NCBI RefSeq assembly: GCF_037450285.1
Contig: NZ_JAQISN010000006.1
Location: 73,421 to 137,420 of the forward strand
Reading direction: 5' to 3'
DNA: 64,000 nt
Origin: Erwinia sp. SLM-02
GTDB taxonomy: Bacteria; Pseudomonadota; Gammaproteobacteria; Enterobacterales; Enterobacteriaceae
Shown here: positions 32,714 to 41,070 of the stretch, one piece after another
Position numbering within the stretch: position 1 is the first letter of the stretch
How the letters are laid out: each line of letters begins with the position of its first letter
Translations under genes and position numbers: made by a program
The notes under the pieces: generated by a model
Database searches by the model: none
Seen by the model: the letters and a program-made list of their open reading frames with translations, nothing else
Told to the model about the DNA's origin: nothing

Positions 32714-34045
32714 TTACAGAATGAAGCGGCTGAGATCTTCGTCTGCAACCAGCTCATCCAGATGCTTGCTGACATAGTCGGCATCGATGGTGAAGGACTG
32801 ACCGTTCAGATCGCTGGCGTCATAGGAGATTTCCTCCATCAGACGCTCCAGCACGGTATGCAGGCGGCGTGCACCAATGTTTTCAGCGGTTTCATTCACC
32901 TGCCAGGCGGCAGCGGCGATTTTGCTGATACCGTCTTCGGTAAAGTTGATGTCCACACCTTCCGTGCCCATCAGCGCTTTATACTGCACGGTGATTGAGG
33001 CGCTTGGCTCGGTCAGGATCCGCTCGAAGTCGTGTGTGGTTAACGCCTGCAGCTCAACGCGGATCGGCAGACGTCCCTGCAGTTCCGGGATCAGGTCTGA
33101 CGGGCTGGCGACCTGGAAAGCACCGGAAGCGATAAACAGAATGTGATCGGTTTTCACCATCCCGTGCTTGGTCGAAACGGTACAGCCTTCCACCAGCGGC
33201 AGCAGATCGCGCTGTACGCCTTCACGAGAAACGTCAGGGCCGGATGACTCACCGCGCTTACAGACTTTATCGATCTCATCGATAAACACGATGCCGTGCT
33301 GCTCTACGGCTTCGATGGCATCCTGCTTCAGCTCTTCCGGGTTAACCAGCTTGGCGGCTTCTTCTTCCACCAGCAGCTTCATCGCTTCTTTGATTTTCAG
33401 CTTGCGCGGCTTCTGCTTCTGCCCACCGATATTCTGGAACATCGACTGCAGCTGGCTGGTCATCTCTTCCATGCCCGGAGGGGCCATGATTTCCACACCG
33501 GCAGAGACGGCGGCAAGATCGATTTCGATTTCTTTATCGTCAAGCTGGCCTTCACGCAGCTTCTTGCGGAACGACTGACGTGCGGCAGACGGTTCGGCAG
33601 GGGTTTCTGACTGGCCCCAGTTGTTCTTAGCCGGCGGGATCAGCACGTCAAGAATGCGGTCTTCCGCCATTTCTTCGGCGCGGTAGCGATTTTTTTCGAT
33701 CGCCTGAGAGCGCACCATTTTAATCGCCGAGTCGGTCAGATCGCGGATGATTGAATCCACTTCTTTGCCTACGTAGCCCACTTCGGTGAACTTGGTCGCT
33801 TCAACTTTGATGAATGGCGCATTCGCCAGTTTTGCCAGGCGGCGGGCAATTTCGGTTTTACCGACGCCGGTTGGGCCAATCATCAGAATATTTTTTGGGG
33901 TAACTTCGTGGCGCAGCTCTTCGTCCAGCTGCATGCGACGCCAGCGGTTACGCAGGGCAATCGCCACGGCGCGCTTGGCGCCGTCCTGGCCGATGATGAA
34001 TCTGTTCAGTTCGCTGACGATTTCGCGCGGGGTCATTTCGGACAT
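32714..34045 (-). CDS. hslU: ATP-dependent protease ATPase subunit HslU
   Basis: HslU is the AAA+ unfoldase of the HslUV (ClpYQ) protease. The 443-residue protein has the Walker A motif MIGPTGVGKTEIAR, Walker B GIVFIDEIDKV, the I-domain insertion (about residues 110-240), a GYVG pore loop in FTEVGYVGKEV, and the C-terminal EDLSRFIL tail that docks into HslV. It begins 12 bp after hslV, in an operon with a heat-shock promoter. Confidence 0.98.
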   Translation of the reverse strand: MSEMTPREIVSELNRFIIGQDGAKRAVAIALRNRWRRMQLDEELRHEVTPKNILMIGPTGVGKTEIARRLAKLANAPFIKVEATKFTEVGYVGKEVDSIIRDLTDSAIKMVRSQAIEKNRYRAEEMAEDRILDVLIPPAKNNWGQSETPAEPSAARQSFRKKLREGQLDDKEIEIDLAAVSAGVEIMAPPGMEEMTSQLQSMFQNIGGQKQKPRKLKIKEAMKLLVEEEAAKLVNPEELKQDAIEAVEQHGIVFIDEIDKVCKRGESSGPDVSREGVQRDLLPLVEGCTVSTKHGMVKTDHILFIASGAFQVASPSDLIPELQGRLPIRVELQALTTHDFERILTEPSASITVQYKALMGTEGVDINFTEDGISKIAAAAWQVNETAENIGARRLHTVLERLMEEISYDASDLNGQSFTIDADYVSKHLDELVADEDLSRFIL

Positions 34046-34057
34046 AAATTGGGATCC

Positions 34058-34588
34058 TTACGCTTTAGACGCTAATTCTTCGATGGTGAGGTTGTGGTTG
34101 GTATAGATGCAGATATCACCTGCAATACCCAGCGCTTTTTCAACAATATCTCGCGCGCCGATGTCCGTGTTTTCCAGCAATGCACGGGCGGCTGCCTGCG
34201 CGTAAGGTCCACCTGAACCGATGGCAATCAAATCGTTTTCTGGCTGGATCACGTCACCGTTGCCGGTAATGATTAATGAAGCATTCTCATCGGCTACCGC
34301 CAGCAGAGCTTCCAGCTTGCGCAGCATACGGTCCGTACGCCAGTCTTTTGCCAGCTCAACGGCAGCCTTGACCAGGTGGCCCTGGTGCATTTCCAGTTTG
34401 CGCTCAAACAGTTCGAAAAGGGTAAAGGCATCTGCGGTACCGCCAGCAAAACCGGCAATGACTTTGTCATTGTAGAGACGACGCACTTTTTTAACGTTGC
34501 CTTTCATTACGGTATTACCGAGGGTAGCCTGGCCATCGCCGCCAATTACTACCTGGCCGTTGCGTCGTACACTTACTATTGTTGTCAC
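34058..34588 (-). CDS. hslV: ATP-dependent protease proteolytic subunit HslV
   Basis: HslV is the threonine peptidase of the HslUV complex. After removal of the initiator Met, Thr1 of TTIVSVRRNGQVV is the N-terminal nucleophile; GDGQATLGNTVMKGNVKKVRRL follows, with the catalytic Lys, and GSGGPYAQAAARALL later. The start is the GTG at 34588 with AGGGG 7 bp upstream, giving 176 residues as in E. coli; in-frame codons further up are leader RNA. Confidence 0.97.
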   Translation of the reverse strand: MTTIVSVRRNGQVVIGGDGQATLGNTVMKGNVKKVRRLYNDKVIAGFAGGTADAFTLFELFERKLEMHQGHLVKAAVELAKDWRTDRMLRKLEALLAVADENASLIITGNGDVIQPENDLIAIGSGGPYAQAAARALLENTDIGARDIVEKALGIAGDICIYTNHNLTIEELASKA

Positions 34589-34618
34589 GGGCGGACCCCT
34601 TGTTGCAGTTGGTGAGGT

Positions 34619-34639
34619 CCCCGCACTTTTTGTACGGGG
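34619..34639 (-). promoter_or_regulatory. Leader hairpin of hslVU mRNA
   Basis: On the minus strand CCCCGTAC (34639-34632) pairs with GTGCGGGG (34626-34619) through a 5-nt A-loop, with one wobble pair. E. coli hslVU has a similar CCCCGTAC...GTACGGGG inverted repeat in its 5' UTR that affects message stability, as I recall. Confidence 0.7.
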
Positions 34640-34655
34640 GCACTGATGCAATCTG

Positions 34656-34682
34656 ATATGGGGCGGCTTTTAGGGGTTTCAA
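34656..34682 (-). promoter_or_regulatory. Sigma-32 heat-shock promoter of hslVU
   Basis: On the minus strand TTGAAA (34682-34677), a 13-bp spacer, and CCCCATAT (34663-34656) match the sigma-32 consensus (TTGAAA, 13-14 bp, CCCCATNT). The ftsN stop codon TGA is part of the -35 element. Confidence 0.85.
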
Positions 34683-35680
34683 CCCCCAACGGCGAGAGGA
34701 ATGCAATTTGCGTGGCCGGAACCCCGCAGATTTTTCAGCGCGCTGTCAGCGCCTGCACGGTTGCTGTATGGGCCAATCACCACGCGGTTCCAGCCGCCGC
34801 CGGTCGTAATGCGGCTTTCGAAACCTTCAAAGGCCAGCGCGGCACGAACGGATTCCGCCTGATCGGTCCCTTTGAAGGAGCCACACTGAACCATCCAGCG
34901 CTGCTGCTTCTCTTTTTCGACTTCTTTCGGCTTCGTTTCCGCTTTCGGCTGCGCGGCCACTTCCTGCTGACGCGCAGGTTCACGGGTGACCGTTACCGGC
35001 GCGGGTCGCTGCTGAGTCTGATTTTGCTGCTGCTGCGCCCGTTCAGCCTGCTGCGTTTGCTGCTGAGTCCGGGCCTGCTGATTCTGCTGCACCGGCGGGG
35101 TCTGCTGCGTTCTTACCGGCTGCTGGTATTGTTGCACCGGCTGGTTCTGCGGTGTTCTTACCGGCTGTTGCTGGACCTGCTGCGGCATCCGTGACTGCTG
35201 CTGTAGCTGGTTCTGGCGCTGAATCGTCTGCTGACGCTGAGCGGGCGTTTGCTCATTCCACGGGACTTCATTCAGCTGGGTTGGCTGCTGGCGCATATCG
35301 GCCTGCATCTGTTCGAGTAGCTGGCGCTGTTCGTTAGTCAGCTGCGTCTGCGTATGCGCTTCTCCGCCCGATGACGGTTCAGTTGGCGTAGGCACGCCAA
35401 TCTGGCGATTCTCTAACTCTTTAATATAGCGCCAGCGTTCTTCGGGTTTAGGTGGCAGCCCGTTCCCGGTTGCTTTGTGATCGGTGATGACCGGCGTGTC
35501 TTCTTTTTTATGATGCGCAATAAACCACAGACCCCCCACAAAAATGACGAGGACTGCCACGGCCAGCACGGTCATGAATTTAGATACCCCTGAGCCACCG
35601 CTGCGCTTTTTACTGCGACTATTGGTCTTGCGACGCGTCCCTGCCGAACGCCCGCGGCCTACATAATCTTTTTGTGCCAC
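34679..35680 (-). CDS. ftsN: Cell-division protein FtsN
   Basis: FtsN is the late divisome protein that triggers septal synthesis by FtsWI. The 333-residue protein has a basic cytoplasmic N-terminus (AQKDYVGRGRSAGTRRK), one membrane helix (about residues 35-55), and the essential periplasmic segment near GNGLPPKPEERWRYIKELENRQ. A long Gln/Pro-rich linker follows, then a C-terminal SPOR domain (RWMVQCGSFKGTDQAESVRA... NCIPLAVGG) with two Cys. The start is the GTG at 35680, aligned with the E. coli start; earlier codons in frame lack a ribosome site. Confidence 0.95.
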   Translation of the reverse strand: MAQKDYVGRGRSAGTRRKTNSRSKKRSGGSGVSKFMTVLAVAVLVIFVGGLWFIAHHKKEDTPVITDHKATGNGLPPKPEERWRYIKELENRQIGVPTPTEPSSGGEAHTQTQLTNEQRQLLEQMQADMRQQPTQLNEVPWNEQTPAQRQQTIQRQNQLQQQSRMPQQVQQQPVRTPQNQPVQQYQQPVRTQQTPPVQQNQQARTQQQTQQAERAQQQQNQTQQRPAPVTVTREPARQQEVAAQPKAETKPKEVEKEKQQRWMVQCGSFKGTDQAESVRAALAFEGFESRITTGGGWNRVVIGPYSNRAGADSALKNLRGSGHANCIPLAVGG

Positions 35681-35852
35681 TATCGTTCCGTTAATCATCA
35701 ATGAAAGAAGGCCGGGTAAAATCGCGATGGTCACCCGGCTACAGCCCGTCATGTTACTTAAGGGTCGGAAGTTTGACCAGCAGCGATCTTACTAAGAATC
35801 CGCTGATTTTGCGCCAGGTCGCAGTTGGCGAAAATGCCCGTTACACAAGATG

Positions 35853-36890
35853 TTAATCTTCGTCGTGCAGTGAAGGCGCTGTGCTACCACGGATCTTCAA
35901 CTCAAAATCCAGTAGACGGGAGCCAACATTTACCATCCGCCCCTGAAGCTGCTCCAGCAAGAGTAGCATCGCTTCCCGGCCGATGTTAAAACGCGGCTGG
36001 GCAACGGTGGTCAACTGCGGGTCACTGTAGCGTGATAACTCAATGTCATCAAAGCCAATGATCGACAGATCCTTCGGTATTTTCAGGCCCATATTTTTCG
36101 CCTGCGACATGGCACCCAGCGCCATAATGTCACTGTGGCAAAACAGGGCATCGGGTGGTTTTGGCAGCGACATCAGCTTTTTCATCGCCTGCGTTCCGGC
36201 GTCAAAGGTAAAATCACCGCGCACGATATACTGGGGATCCACACTGATGCCGTTGCGGCGCAGTGCCTGAATATAGCCCTGCAGACGATACTGACACAGT
36301 GGCATATCTTCCGGCCCGGCAATGCAGGCGATGCGGCGATGGCCCAGCTTTTGCAGATGATTGACGGCTTCAAATGCCGCGGTCAGATTGTCGATATGCA
36401 CCGTCGGAAGCTCCAGCTCAGGTGCAAATTCGTTGGCCATGACCATGGGAGGAAGATTGCGCTGCTCTTCCAGTCCGGCTTCGAAAGGAAGCTGAGAGCC
36501 CAGCAGTACCATGCCGTCGATTTGACGCGTCAGCATCAAATTCAGGAATGATTTTTCCTGTTGATTCTGATGGGCACAGTCACCGATCAGGACCAGATAG
36601 CCCTGATCTGCGGCAATAACCTCGATTCCCCGAATGATTTCGCTGAAGAACGGGTCACAGATATCCGGCACGATGACCAGAATGGTGCGTGATTCACTGC
36701 GGCGGGCGCTGCGCGTCATGGAATGTGGGGAATAACCAACCGCAATAACCGCCTGTTCAACTTTACTACGTGTCGCGGCGGAGACCTTTTCCGGGTTCAT
36801 CAGGGCGCGGGAGACCGTTGCCGTTGATACGCCTGCTTTTTCAGCTACGTCCTTCATGGTCGCTGCTGGTGTCTCTTGATTCTGCTCCAA
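35853..36890 (-). CDS. cytR: LacI-family nucleoside-uptake repressor CytR
   Basis: CytR represses nucleoside uptake and catabolism genes jointly with CRP and is induced by cytidine. The 345-residue protein has the LacI helix-turn-helix ATMKDVAEKAGVSTATVSRALMNPEKVS, the hinge, and a periplasmic-binding-like core with VIVPDICDPFFSEIIRGIEV and ANEFAPELELPTVHIDN. The likely start is the TTG at 36890 with GGAG 7 bp upstream, which aligns with the E. coli start; a longer open frame to 36989 is not needed. Confidence 0.93.
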   Translation of the reverse strand: MEQNQETPAATMKDVAEKAGVSTATVSRALMNPEKVSAATRSKVEQAVIAVGYSPHSMTRSARRSESRTILVIVPDICDPFFSEIIRGIEVIAADQGYLVLIGDCAHQNQQEKSFLNLMLTRQIDGMVLLGSQLPFEAGLEEQRNLPPMVMANEFAPELELPTVHIDNLTAAFEAVNHLQKLGHRRIACIAGPEDMPLCQYRLQGYIQALRRNGISVDPQYIVRGDFTFDAGTQAMKKLMSLPKPPDALFCHSDIMALGAMSQAKNMGLKIPKDLSIIGFDDIELSRYSDPQLTTVAQPRFNIGREAMLLLLEQLQGRMVNVGSRLLDFELKIRGSTAPSLHDED

Positions 36891-37077
36891 CGCTTTTCTC
36901 CTCACGCCAGCCGAAACTGACCTGACCGACGGGTGATAATGTTTTCTTTCCGGGGTGGCCCGCTTATCCCTTTGCTGGCCCTTGCGCATTTTTACAGATG
37001 CAGCGGACTGCTGTTACTTAATTTGCATAAAAAATGTGACTTGTGCGACTTTTTTCGATCGAGGCCGCAACTTTGAC

Positions 37078-37099
37078 ATGCAAACGTTTCCGTCTGCAT
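37078..37099 (-). promoter_or_regulatory. Possible CytR operator upstream of cytR
   Basis: ATGCAAACG...GTCTGCAT is an inverted repeat of ATGCA half-sites separated by 12 bp, similar to CytR sites (octamers around TTGCAA with 10-13 bp spacing). A TGTGAC half-site for CRP lies nearby at about 37035. E. coli cytR is autoregulated. The match is weak. Confidence 0.35.
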
Positions 37100-37140
37100 C
37101 TTTAACCGGGTTCGACGATCGATGAACGATATCGGCGTTT

Positions 37141-39339
37141 TTAACCTTCAGCGGGATCGATATCCAGCGACCATTTGACTTTGCGCGACTGGGGCAGTGT
37201 GCCAACCAGCGGCAGGCTGGATTTGATCAGCCGCTGCAGCACCGCACGTGAAGGGTGCTGCAGCAGCAACTGCCAGCGATACCGGCCGCTGCGCTTGGCC
37301 TGCAGGGCCGGAACCGGCCCCATTACCCAGAAACTGTCGTCTTTCAGCGGGCTGGCTTCCAGCAGGTTGCGCAGCTGCTGGAGAAACAGGGAAGCCTGCT
37401 GATTATCATGATCGTCGGCGCGGAACAGCGCATGGCTGGTAAACGGCGGCAGGAAAACGCTTTTGCGCTCGCTCAGCGCCTGCTTAGCGAAGGCGTCATA
37501 GCCCTGCTTCAGCAGAGTTTGCAGCAAAGGGTGGTCAGGGTGATGGGTCTGCAGCATGACTTCGCCCTGTTTGCCTGCCCGACCTGCCCGTCCTGCCACC
37601 TGGGTGTAGAGTTGGGCGAAGCGTTCAGCGGAACGGAAATCGGCAGAGAACAGGGCACCATCGACGTCGAGTAGAGAAACCAGCGTGACGTCGGGGAAAT
37701 GGTGCCCTTTAGCCAGCATCTGAGTACCTACAAGGATCCGTGCGCCGCCGCGATGCACTTCCGCCAGCTGCTGTTCCAGTGCGCCTTTGCGGCTGGTGGT
37801 ATCCCGATCGATACGCGACAGCGGCACGCCGGGGAACAGCGTACTGAGATTATGCTCCAGCTGTTCCGTACCCAGCCCGACGGGCACCAGGTGCGTCGTT
37901 CCGCACTGGGGGCACTGATGGGGAATGGGCCGCTGACTGTCACAGTGGTGGCAGCGCAGCTGGCGCTGATTCTGATGCAGCGTGTAGTAACGGTCGCAGC
38001 GCTGGCATTCGGCAATCCATCCGCACTCGTGGCACAGCAGCGTTGGGGAAAAGCCTCTGCGGTTGAGGAACAACAGGACCTGATTATCGGCCTTTAAGTG
38101 CTCACCTATTTTCCTGATAAGCAGCGGAGATAATCCACCCTGAAGCTTCACGCCTTTCAGGTCTATCAGTAGTTGCGTGGCGCGCGTGGCGTTACCTGCA
38201 CGTTTGCTGAGGCTGAGCAGGTGATATTTGCCTAACTGCACGTTGTGCAGCGTTTCCAGTGCCGGCGTGGCGGACCCCATCACCACCGGAATATCCTCCT
38301 GCCGGGCACGCAGCACCGACAGATCGCGGGCGTGATAGCGCCAGCCCTCCTGCTGTTTATATGAGCCGTCGTGTTCTTCATCAATAATGATGGCACCCAG
38401 CCGGGCAAAGGGGGTGAACAGCGACGAGCGCGTCCCGATAACAATCGCCGTTTCGCCACTGCGGGCGCGCAGCCAAACGGCAAGGCGCTCACTGTCGTTC
38501 AGCCCGGAGTGCAGCACGTCCACCGGCGCGTTAAAACGTTCACGAAAACGGGCAATTGTCTGTGGCGTCAGGCCAATTTCCGGTACCAGCACCAGCGCCT
38601 GGCGCCCGTTGGCCAGAATATTCTCCAGCACGCTGAGATAAACTTCGGTTTTGCCCGAACCGGTGATCCCGTCCAGAAGCCAGGCGGAAAAGCGATCGTC
38701 TGCACTGCGGATTGCGCCTACCGCCGTGGCTTGTTCGGTGTTCAGCCGCAGGCGCTCACCGCTGACGGCAAAAGTCTTGCGCCAGTCCTGCATTGCGCGG
38801 GTTACCGCGTGAAGTTCGCACAGTCCCTTAGCCCTCAGCGCCTGCAGCGTCGCCTCGGTGATATCGTGCTGGCTGACCTCATGGCGGTAAAGCGGGCGCT
38901 GGCGAAGCGCGGCGAGAGCCTGCTGCTGTTTTGGTGCGCGCTTCAGGCTTTCCGGCGGCGTGGCGCGGCCCTGCTCGGTGATTGCCCACTGCCAGAGCGG
39001 TGCCTCCTCCGCAGCTTTCCCCTGGCGCAACAGGACCGGCATGGCGTGAAACAGCACTTCTCCCAGCGGGTAGTGATAATAGTCCGCTGCCCAGAGCAGG
39101 ATGTGCCACAGGGAAGGGGGGAAGAGGGAGGCGCTGTCCAGCACCTCATGCACGCTTTTCAACTGGTCCAGCGGATAGTCGCTCTGTTCGCCAATGCTGA
39201 CCACCACGCCAATCGCTTTACGTTTGCCGAAAGGCACGCTGACGCGGCCACCGGGAACGGCATGGCTGAGGTGGGCAGGCAACAAATAGTCAAAGTTGCG
39301 GGCAAGTGGAACGGGCAGTGCGACCTGAACAACGGGCAT
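37141..39339 (-). CDS. priA: Primosomal helicase PriA
   Basis: PriA is the 3'-5' helicase that reloads the replisome at stalled forks and D-loops. The 732-residue protein has the N-terminal 3' DNA-binding domain (PVVQVALPVPLARNFDYLLP), the Walker A motif GITGSGKTEVYL, the DEEH box IIDEEHDGSYKQQ, and the eight-cysteine zinc domain (CHECGWIAECQRCDRYY, LRCHHC, CPQCGT). Helicase motifs V-VI (QVAGRAGRAGKQGEV) follow. The ATG at 39339 gives exactly the E. coli length. Divergent from rpmE. Confidence 0.97.
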   Translation of the reverse strand: MPVVQVALPVPLARNFDYLLPAHLSHAVPGGRVSVPFGKRKAIGVVVSIGEQSDYPLDQLKSVHEVLDSASLFPPSLWHILLWAADYYHYPLGEVLFHAMPVLLRQGKAAEEAPLWQWAITEQGRATPPESLKRAPKQQQALAALRQRPLYRHEVSQHDITEATLQALRAKGLCELHAVTRAMQDWRKTFAVSGERLRLNTEQATAVGAIRSADDRFSAWLLDGITGSGKTEVYLSVLENILANGRQALVLVPEIGLTPQTIARFRERFNAPVDVLHSGLNDSERLAVWLRARSGETAIVIGTRSSLFTPFARLGAIIIDEEHDGSYKQQEGWRYHARDLSVLRARQEDIPVVMGSATPALETLHNVQLGKYHLLSLSKRAGNATRATQLLIDLKGVKLQGGLSPLLIRKIGEHLKADNQVLLFLNRRGFSPTLLCHECGWIAECQRCDRYYTLHQNQRQLRCHHCDSQRPIPHQCPQCGTTHLVPVGLGTEQLEHNLSTLFPGVPLSRIDRDTTSRKGALEQQLAEVHRGGARILVGTQMLAKGHHFPDVTLVSLLDVDGALFSADFRSAERFAQLYTQVAGRAGRAGKQGEVMLQTHHPDHPLLQTLLKQGYDAFAKQALSERKSVFLPPFTSHALFRADDHDNQQASLFLQQLRNLLEASPLKDDSFWVMGPVPALQAKRSGRYRWQLLLQHPSRAVLQRLIKSSLPLVGTLPQSRKVKWSLDIDPAEG

Positions 39340-39406
39340 GGCTTCATCCGGGTGAAAAGCAGGGCCATTTAGTGTACACTGTGTCGTTCGCAATGTGCGG
39401 ATCCGA

Positions 39407-39435
39407 TTGCAGCAGGCGGTTAATTTCTGTATAAT
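39407..39435 (+). promoter_or_regulatory. Sigma-70 promoter of rpmE
   Basis: TTGCAG (39407-39412), a 17-bp spacer and a perfect TATAAT (39430-39435) lie about 150 bp upstream of rpmE. Transcription should start near 39442, giving a leader of about 140 nt. Confidence 0.8.
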
Positions 39436-39441
39436 TCGCCG

Positions 39442-39582
39442 CCGTTGATACGGTATTTTGTATCGCGATGCCCACAACCTTCGAGGTTGGGGTATATCAC
39501 CTGACTATTAATCTTCGTGTGGTGCCGGTGCAGGAAAAATTCCTGGCGCGGGAGAGCGACACGGCCTTAACTGAGGTTTCCC
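39442..39582 (+). ncRNA. rpmE mRNA leader, possible L31 autoregulatory element
   Basis: The leader of about 140 nt contains two hairpins: CAACCT/AGGTTG with a TCG loop around 39475-39490, and CAGGAA/TTCCTG with an AAA loop around 39531-39545. Ribosomal-protein leaders for L31 have been described in gammaproteobacteria; whether this belongs to that class cannot be decided here. It could bind excess L31. Confidence 0.45.
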
Positions 39583-39795
39583 ATGAAAAAAGGTATTCAC
39601 CCAAATTACGTTGAAATTACTGCTAAATGTTCTTGCGGTAACGAAATCAAAACTCGTTCTACTACGGGTCGCGATCTGAACCTGGACGTTTGTGGCGAAT
39701 GTCACCCGTTCTATACTGGCAAGCAGCGTGATGTTGCTACCGGTGGACGTGTTGACCGCTTCAACAAGCGTTTCAGCATCCCTGGCAGCAAATAA
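39583..39795 (+). CDS. rpmE: 50S ribosomal protein L31 (zinc-binding type)
   Basis: The 70-residue protein carries the four zinc ligands C16, C18, C37 and C40 (CSCGNEIKTRS, DVCGECHPFYTGKQ), so it is the zinc-ribbon (C+) form. This form is usually replaced under zinc starvation by the cysteine-free paralog YkgM where that exists. The C-terminal basic tail VDRFNKRFSIPGSK is intact. It is divergent from priA, as in E. coli. Confidence 0.97.
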   Translation: MKKGIHPNYVEITAKCSCGNEIKTRSTTGRDLNLDVCGECHPFYTGKQRDVATGGRVDRFNKRFSIPGSK

Positions 39796-39835
39796 GCAGC
39801 CGGTCAGAAACGGTCAACGTTTCGGATGCACGAAC

Positions 39836-39863
39836 AAAAAAACCAGCTCCGGCTGGTTTTTTT
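39836..39863. terminator. Bidirectional terminator between rpmE and the acylase-family gene
   Basis: AACCAGC (39841-39847) pairs with GCTGGTT (39852-39858) over a 4-nt loop. It is flanked by A5 on the left and T5 on the right, so it works for both convergent genes. Confidence 0.9.
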
Positions 39864-39873
39864 GTCTCTGAAA

Positions 39874-40962
39874 TCAGGAGCCCGTAGCGTATTTCAGCAC
39901 GTCACCCTGCCAGCCTTTTTGCGCATAGTTCTGCAGATGATCGATGCGTTTTACCGGCTGACCCGCCGAGAAGTTAATTTCTTGCAGTTTCACCATCACC
40001 TCTGATGGCGCAAAGACCGATTTAAAGTGGTATTCGCCGTGGCTGAGGTCGGCAATGGTCGTCCAGTAGGTCGACGTGCCTTTATTCTCCTGCGGGAATT
40101 TCGAATATTTCGCATAGGCATCGGTGATCGATTTCACCATCGGATCGCTGGCGTCCGGGTAGTTAATCGGGAATGCGGCGTTGTTAACCACCGACAAAAT
40201 GAAGCCCTGGGCCTGCGCTTTGTTATCCGGCTGCGGAATATTTTTCACGCCGATGCTGGTGCGAACAAAACGGTCTTCCGCGCTCTGCGTGCCGGGAATG
40301 TGGTTCTCGTCGATGCCCTGATATTTCTTCAGGTTTTCCAGCTGGCGATCGTATGACGGTGGATTGGTCATCACGCGATAGTCAGGGTTGTGGTAAATGT
40401 TGACCTTACCGTTGTCGATTTCAATGATTGCCGAGTCGCCCGTGACGTCCTCCAGCGCGATGTGCTTTGTATCCGACGCGTAATCAATCGGCAGCTTTTT
40501 GGCCACCAGACGCACATCCTGTAACCCTTTCACCGCCTCATCAACCGTGGCGAAATTGTCCAGCAGATAGCTGAGCCATGCGCGGCTGTCCAGCTCGGGC
40601 TTGTCCTGGTTGCCCGCCTGTACCTGCTTACCGTTGGTGTAGTATTGCGTGTGCCCGGCCAGCCCTTTCTCGTTCATGCCATCCATTGGAAAAACCCCAT
40701 CGGCGTAAATGACTACACTGCCATAGCGTGTTTCCCACTGTTTCGCGCCGGGTCCATCACTGCCGGTATGCTTAATGCCTTTCGGGGTGATGACCAGGGA
40801 AGGATCGACCGGGCCGAAGAAATCAAGATTACGGGCGCTGACCATATAGCCGGGGTAGGTATTTAAAAACGCGCGGGTACAGGCGCTGGCGCTACCGATT
40901 GTTGCGATGGTCAGGGAGGCACCCATGGCGACAGCCACCAGGCTGGATAATGTTTTATTCAT
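39874..40962 (-). CDS. Periplasmic choloylglycine hydrolase / penicillin V acylase family (Ntn hydrolase)
   Basis: The 362-residue precursor has a clear signal peptide ending SASA before C28 of CTRAFLN. Cleavage there would expose Cys as the N-terminal nucleophile, as in this Ntn-hydrolase family. Other family marks are ARNLDFFG (Arg/Asp pair), NEKGLAGH, DSRAWLSYLLDNFATVDEAV, EIDNGKVNIYHNPDYRVMTNPPSYDRQL with the conserved Asn, and STYWTTIADL. Gram-negative members such as the Pectobacterium enzyme cleave penicillin V and long-chain acyl-homoserine lactones. The substrate here is not known. It is divergent from a LysR regulator. Confidence 0.9.
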   Translation of the reverse strand: MNKTLSSLVAVAMGASLTIATIGSASACTRAFLNTYPGYMVSARNLDFFGPVDPSLVITPKGIKHTGSDGPGAKQWETRYGSVVIYADGVFPMDGMNEKGLAGHTQYYTNGKQVQAGNQDKPELDSRAWLSYLLDNFATVDEAVKGLQDVRLVAKKLPIDYASDTKHIALEDVTGDSAIIEIDNGKVNIYHNPDYRVMTNPPSYDRQLENLKKYQGIDENHIPGTQSAEDRFVRTSIGVKNIPQPDNKAQAQGFILSVVNNAAFPINYPDASDPMVKSITDAYAKYSKFPQENKGTSTYWTTIADLSHGEYHFKSVFAPSEVMVKLQEINFSAGQPVKRIDHLQNYAQKGWQGDVLKYATGS

Positions 40963-41070
40963 CTTATTTCTCCTTTTGCTAACTGACGGCCAGCATAGTC
41001 AGAATGCTTAAAAGGAAAGAGTCAGTGACTGAGGGAATTTCCCCCACGGTGTTTTTTATGCAGGGAGCTT

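Noticed and set aside
35000..35300. Repetitive CTG-rich DNA that might be a tandem repeat or CRISPR-like array
   Set aside because: It is the coding sequence of the Gln/Pro-rich FtsN linker; units vary and there are no spacers.
38371..39372. 333-codon open frame opposite priA
   Set aside because: Antisense shadow of priA with no family features.
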